Shown here: one piece after another, positions 62,342 through 63,221 of the stretch
Numbering within the stretch: position 1 is the first letter of the stretch
Layout of the letters: the number at the start of each line of letters is the position of its first letter
DNA from: Caballeronia sordidicola
GTDB taxonomy: Bacteria; Pseudomonadota; Gammaproteobacteria; Burkholderiales; Burkholderiaceae
DNA: 63,221 nucleotides
Assembly: GCF_002220365.1 (NCBI RefSeq)
Contig: NZ_MTHB01000073.1
Span: forward strand, 1 to 63,221
Direction: 5' to 3'
Program-made: the position numbers and the translations under genes
The notes under the pieces: generated by a model
Told to the model about the DNA's origin: nothing
Database searches by the model: none
Seen by the model: only the letters and a program-made list of their open reading frames with translations

Positions 62342-63221
62342 ATGAATACCACGGAAGTAAAAAAAATGGGCTGGTGGGCGCGCCGCATACGCGAGGCCAG
62401 TGCGTATGGTCCGCTAGACCGTGCGGTCAGGCAGTGGCGCGGTCTCGGATCGGTACGCGCTACCACGGGGACAGCGCCCAATGGCGATGCACTCGTCTAC
62501 CGGATGAACGGGACAACACTGGAGATCGGGCGAGGCGCGAATACGTTCAAGGGAATGATGGGGCTGGCGGGTCTTTGCGGATTATGCGCAATGCTGTTCG
62601 TGCTGCTTGTGATAACACCGACGTACTTCGATGCCAAACCTCCATATTCTGGACCGGTCGAGAAAGGCATTGTTTTTCTGGCCGATCTGTTGATCGCACT
62701 CCCCTTGGGCATAGCGTTTCTCAACGTCTTCCTAACCGACTTCTTCGGCTACACGGACGCGCTGCTTCGCTTCGACCGTGTTCGCCGTAAGGTGTGGATG
62801 TTTGTCGGCACGCGTTCGCCGATCGAGCTTGACTGGAATCGCTTGACGCCAGTCTCTCAAGGCATAACGCCGGCCAACAGCAACATCAATACGTTCCGCT
62901 CGGTATTGCTTGTTGATCTCGATGCAGAAGGTGACGTCAAGTTCGACGGCAAATACCCGCGCATTGCGAGCCTTGGACAAACATCGCTGAATGAACAGCA
63001 GGCGATTAGCCAGTACGAATACGTGCGCCAGTTCATGGAGGCGGGCCCCGCGCATCTTCCATCGTGCGCAACCTATCTCGAACACCGAACGGTGTTTCGA
63101 GACATCGTGCGCTTCTTCGGTTTTCTCGATCTCGCTCGCAACATCGATTGGCGTCGCCCAGGTGAAACCGGCGGTTACGGCCTTGTGTTCGCGAGTCTTT
63201 TTTGCATGCTGCTCGGCTGGG
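62342..63221 (+). CDS. Presumed immunity protein, array copy 7 (cut by window end)
   Basis: The first 293 residues are present and the rest lies beyond the window. It has the most divergent variable block (CAMLFVLLVITPTYFDAKPP, YSGPVEKGIVFLADLLIALP), with a proline/charged loop instead of the aromatic loop of the others, and small changes before it (RIREASAYG, MNGTTLEIGRGAN). The spacing from the conserved GLAGL to FFGYTDALL is still the same as in all other copies. The visible start of the C-terminal patch is allele A. The array therefore continues to the right. Confidence 0.72.
   Translation, partial: MNTTEVKKMGWWARRIREASAYGPLDRAVRQWRGLGSVRATTGTAPNGDALVYRMNGTTLEIGRGANTFKGMMGLAGLCGLCAMLFVLLVITPTYFDAKPPYSGPVEKGIVFLADLLIALPLGIAFLNVFLTDFFGYTDALLRFDRVRRKVWMFVGTRSPIELDWNRLTPVSQGITPANSNINTFRSVLLVDLDAEGDVKFDGKYPRIASLGQTSLNEQQAISQYEYVRQFMEAGPAHLPSCATYLEHRTVFRDIVRFFGFLDLARNIDWRRPGETGGYGLVFASLFCMLLGW

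Larger units (their letters stand above)
54355..63221 (+). repeat. Tandem array: 1,299-bp units of immunity gene plus effector-tail gene, open at right edge
   Basis: The membrane-protein starts fall at 54548, 55847, 57146, 58445, 59744, 61043 and 62342, exactly 1,299 bases apart each time. Each full unit is a 1,110-base immunity-type gene, a 186-base tail gene overlapping it by four bases, and a seven-base spacer. The effector's own final segment (from about 54355) and its seven-base spacer are homologous to the tail genes, so the array begins inside the effector gene. There are no indels among six complete units. The seventh unit is cut by the window end. Such a long near-identical repeat is a known assembly risk. 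Confidence 0.95.

Noticed and set aside
54541..63221. CRISPR or transposon origin of the repeat array
   Set aside because: The units are 1.3 kb coding repeats without short spacers, terminal inverted repeats, target duplications or transposase genes.

Overview
The window looks like chromosomal DNA of a Burkholderia sensu lato bacterium (Paraburkholderia/Caballeronia type). The reasons are the high GC content, dense ATGA-coupled operons, several ABC uptake systems for plant- or soil-derived solutes, a DUF4148-type small secreted protein, and a type VI secretion system (T6SS) locus of Burkholderia-like composition. I saw no rRNA, tRNA, CRISPR array or insertion sequence. The taxonomic call is inference from gene content only.

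Layout. 92-3454: a polar amino-acid-type ABC importer (binding protein, permease, ATPase) coupled to a class C beta-lactamase-fold hydrolase. 3626-5739: a small membrane protein, a stand-alone receiver protein and an Fe(II)/2-oxoglutarate dioxygenase. 6051-14506: a catabolic cluster resembling the rhizobial rhizopine genes mocDEF/mocB/mocC. It has a membrane di-iron oxygenase, a MocE-type Rieske ferredoxin, a ferredoxin reductase, a TIM-barrel isomerase, a LacI-family regulator, a ribose-type ABC importer and an SDR dehydrogenase. It probably imports and O-demethylates or oxidises a methylated inositol-like compound. 14808-26290: mixed genes (Tat-exported purple acid phosphatase-like enzyme, three-receiver hybrid kinase, fasciclin protein, alpha/beta hydrolase, small secreted proteins, a patatin remnant, a chemoreceptor). 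26466-27533: a GDSL esterase. 27543-35072: a galactoside system (GH42 beta-galactosidase plus a complete sugar ABC importer) divergent from its LacI repressor, with an 18-bp perfect operator palindrome between them. 35106-38110: a flavin disulfide oxidoreductase, an AraC regulator and a DOPA 4,5-dioxygenase-like protein.

38280-63221 is a T6SS locus. On the minus strand, tssB-tssC-tssK-tssL-(TssM-like/OmpA chimera)-hcp-tssH-tssE are transcribed leftward. On the plus strand, vgrG, a DUF4123 adaptor and a 973-residue VasX-like membrane-active effector are transcribed rightward. tssA, tssF, tssG, tssJ, a full tssM and PAAR are not in the window.

The most unusual feature follows the effector: a tandem array with an exact 1,299-bp period that runs off the right edge. 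Each unit holds a 369-codon multi-pass membrane protein gene (presumed immunity) whose stop codon overlaps the start of a 61-codon gene that copies the effector's own C-terminal tail. Seven immunity paralogues (the last cut by the window end) and six tail genes are present. No unit has an indel or premature stop. The paralogues are nearly identical except for a hypervariable first pair of membrane segments (about residues 79-127) and a two-allele patch near residues 279-341, with clear mosaics. I read this as a diversifying immunity array produced by unequal crossing-over and gene conversion around one effector locus.
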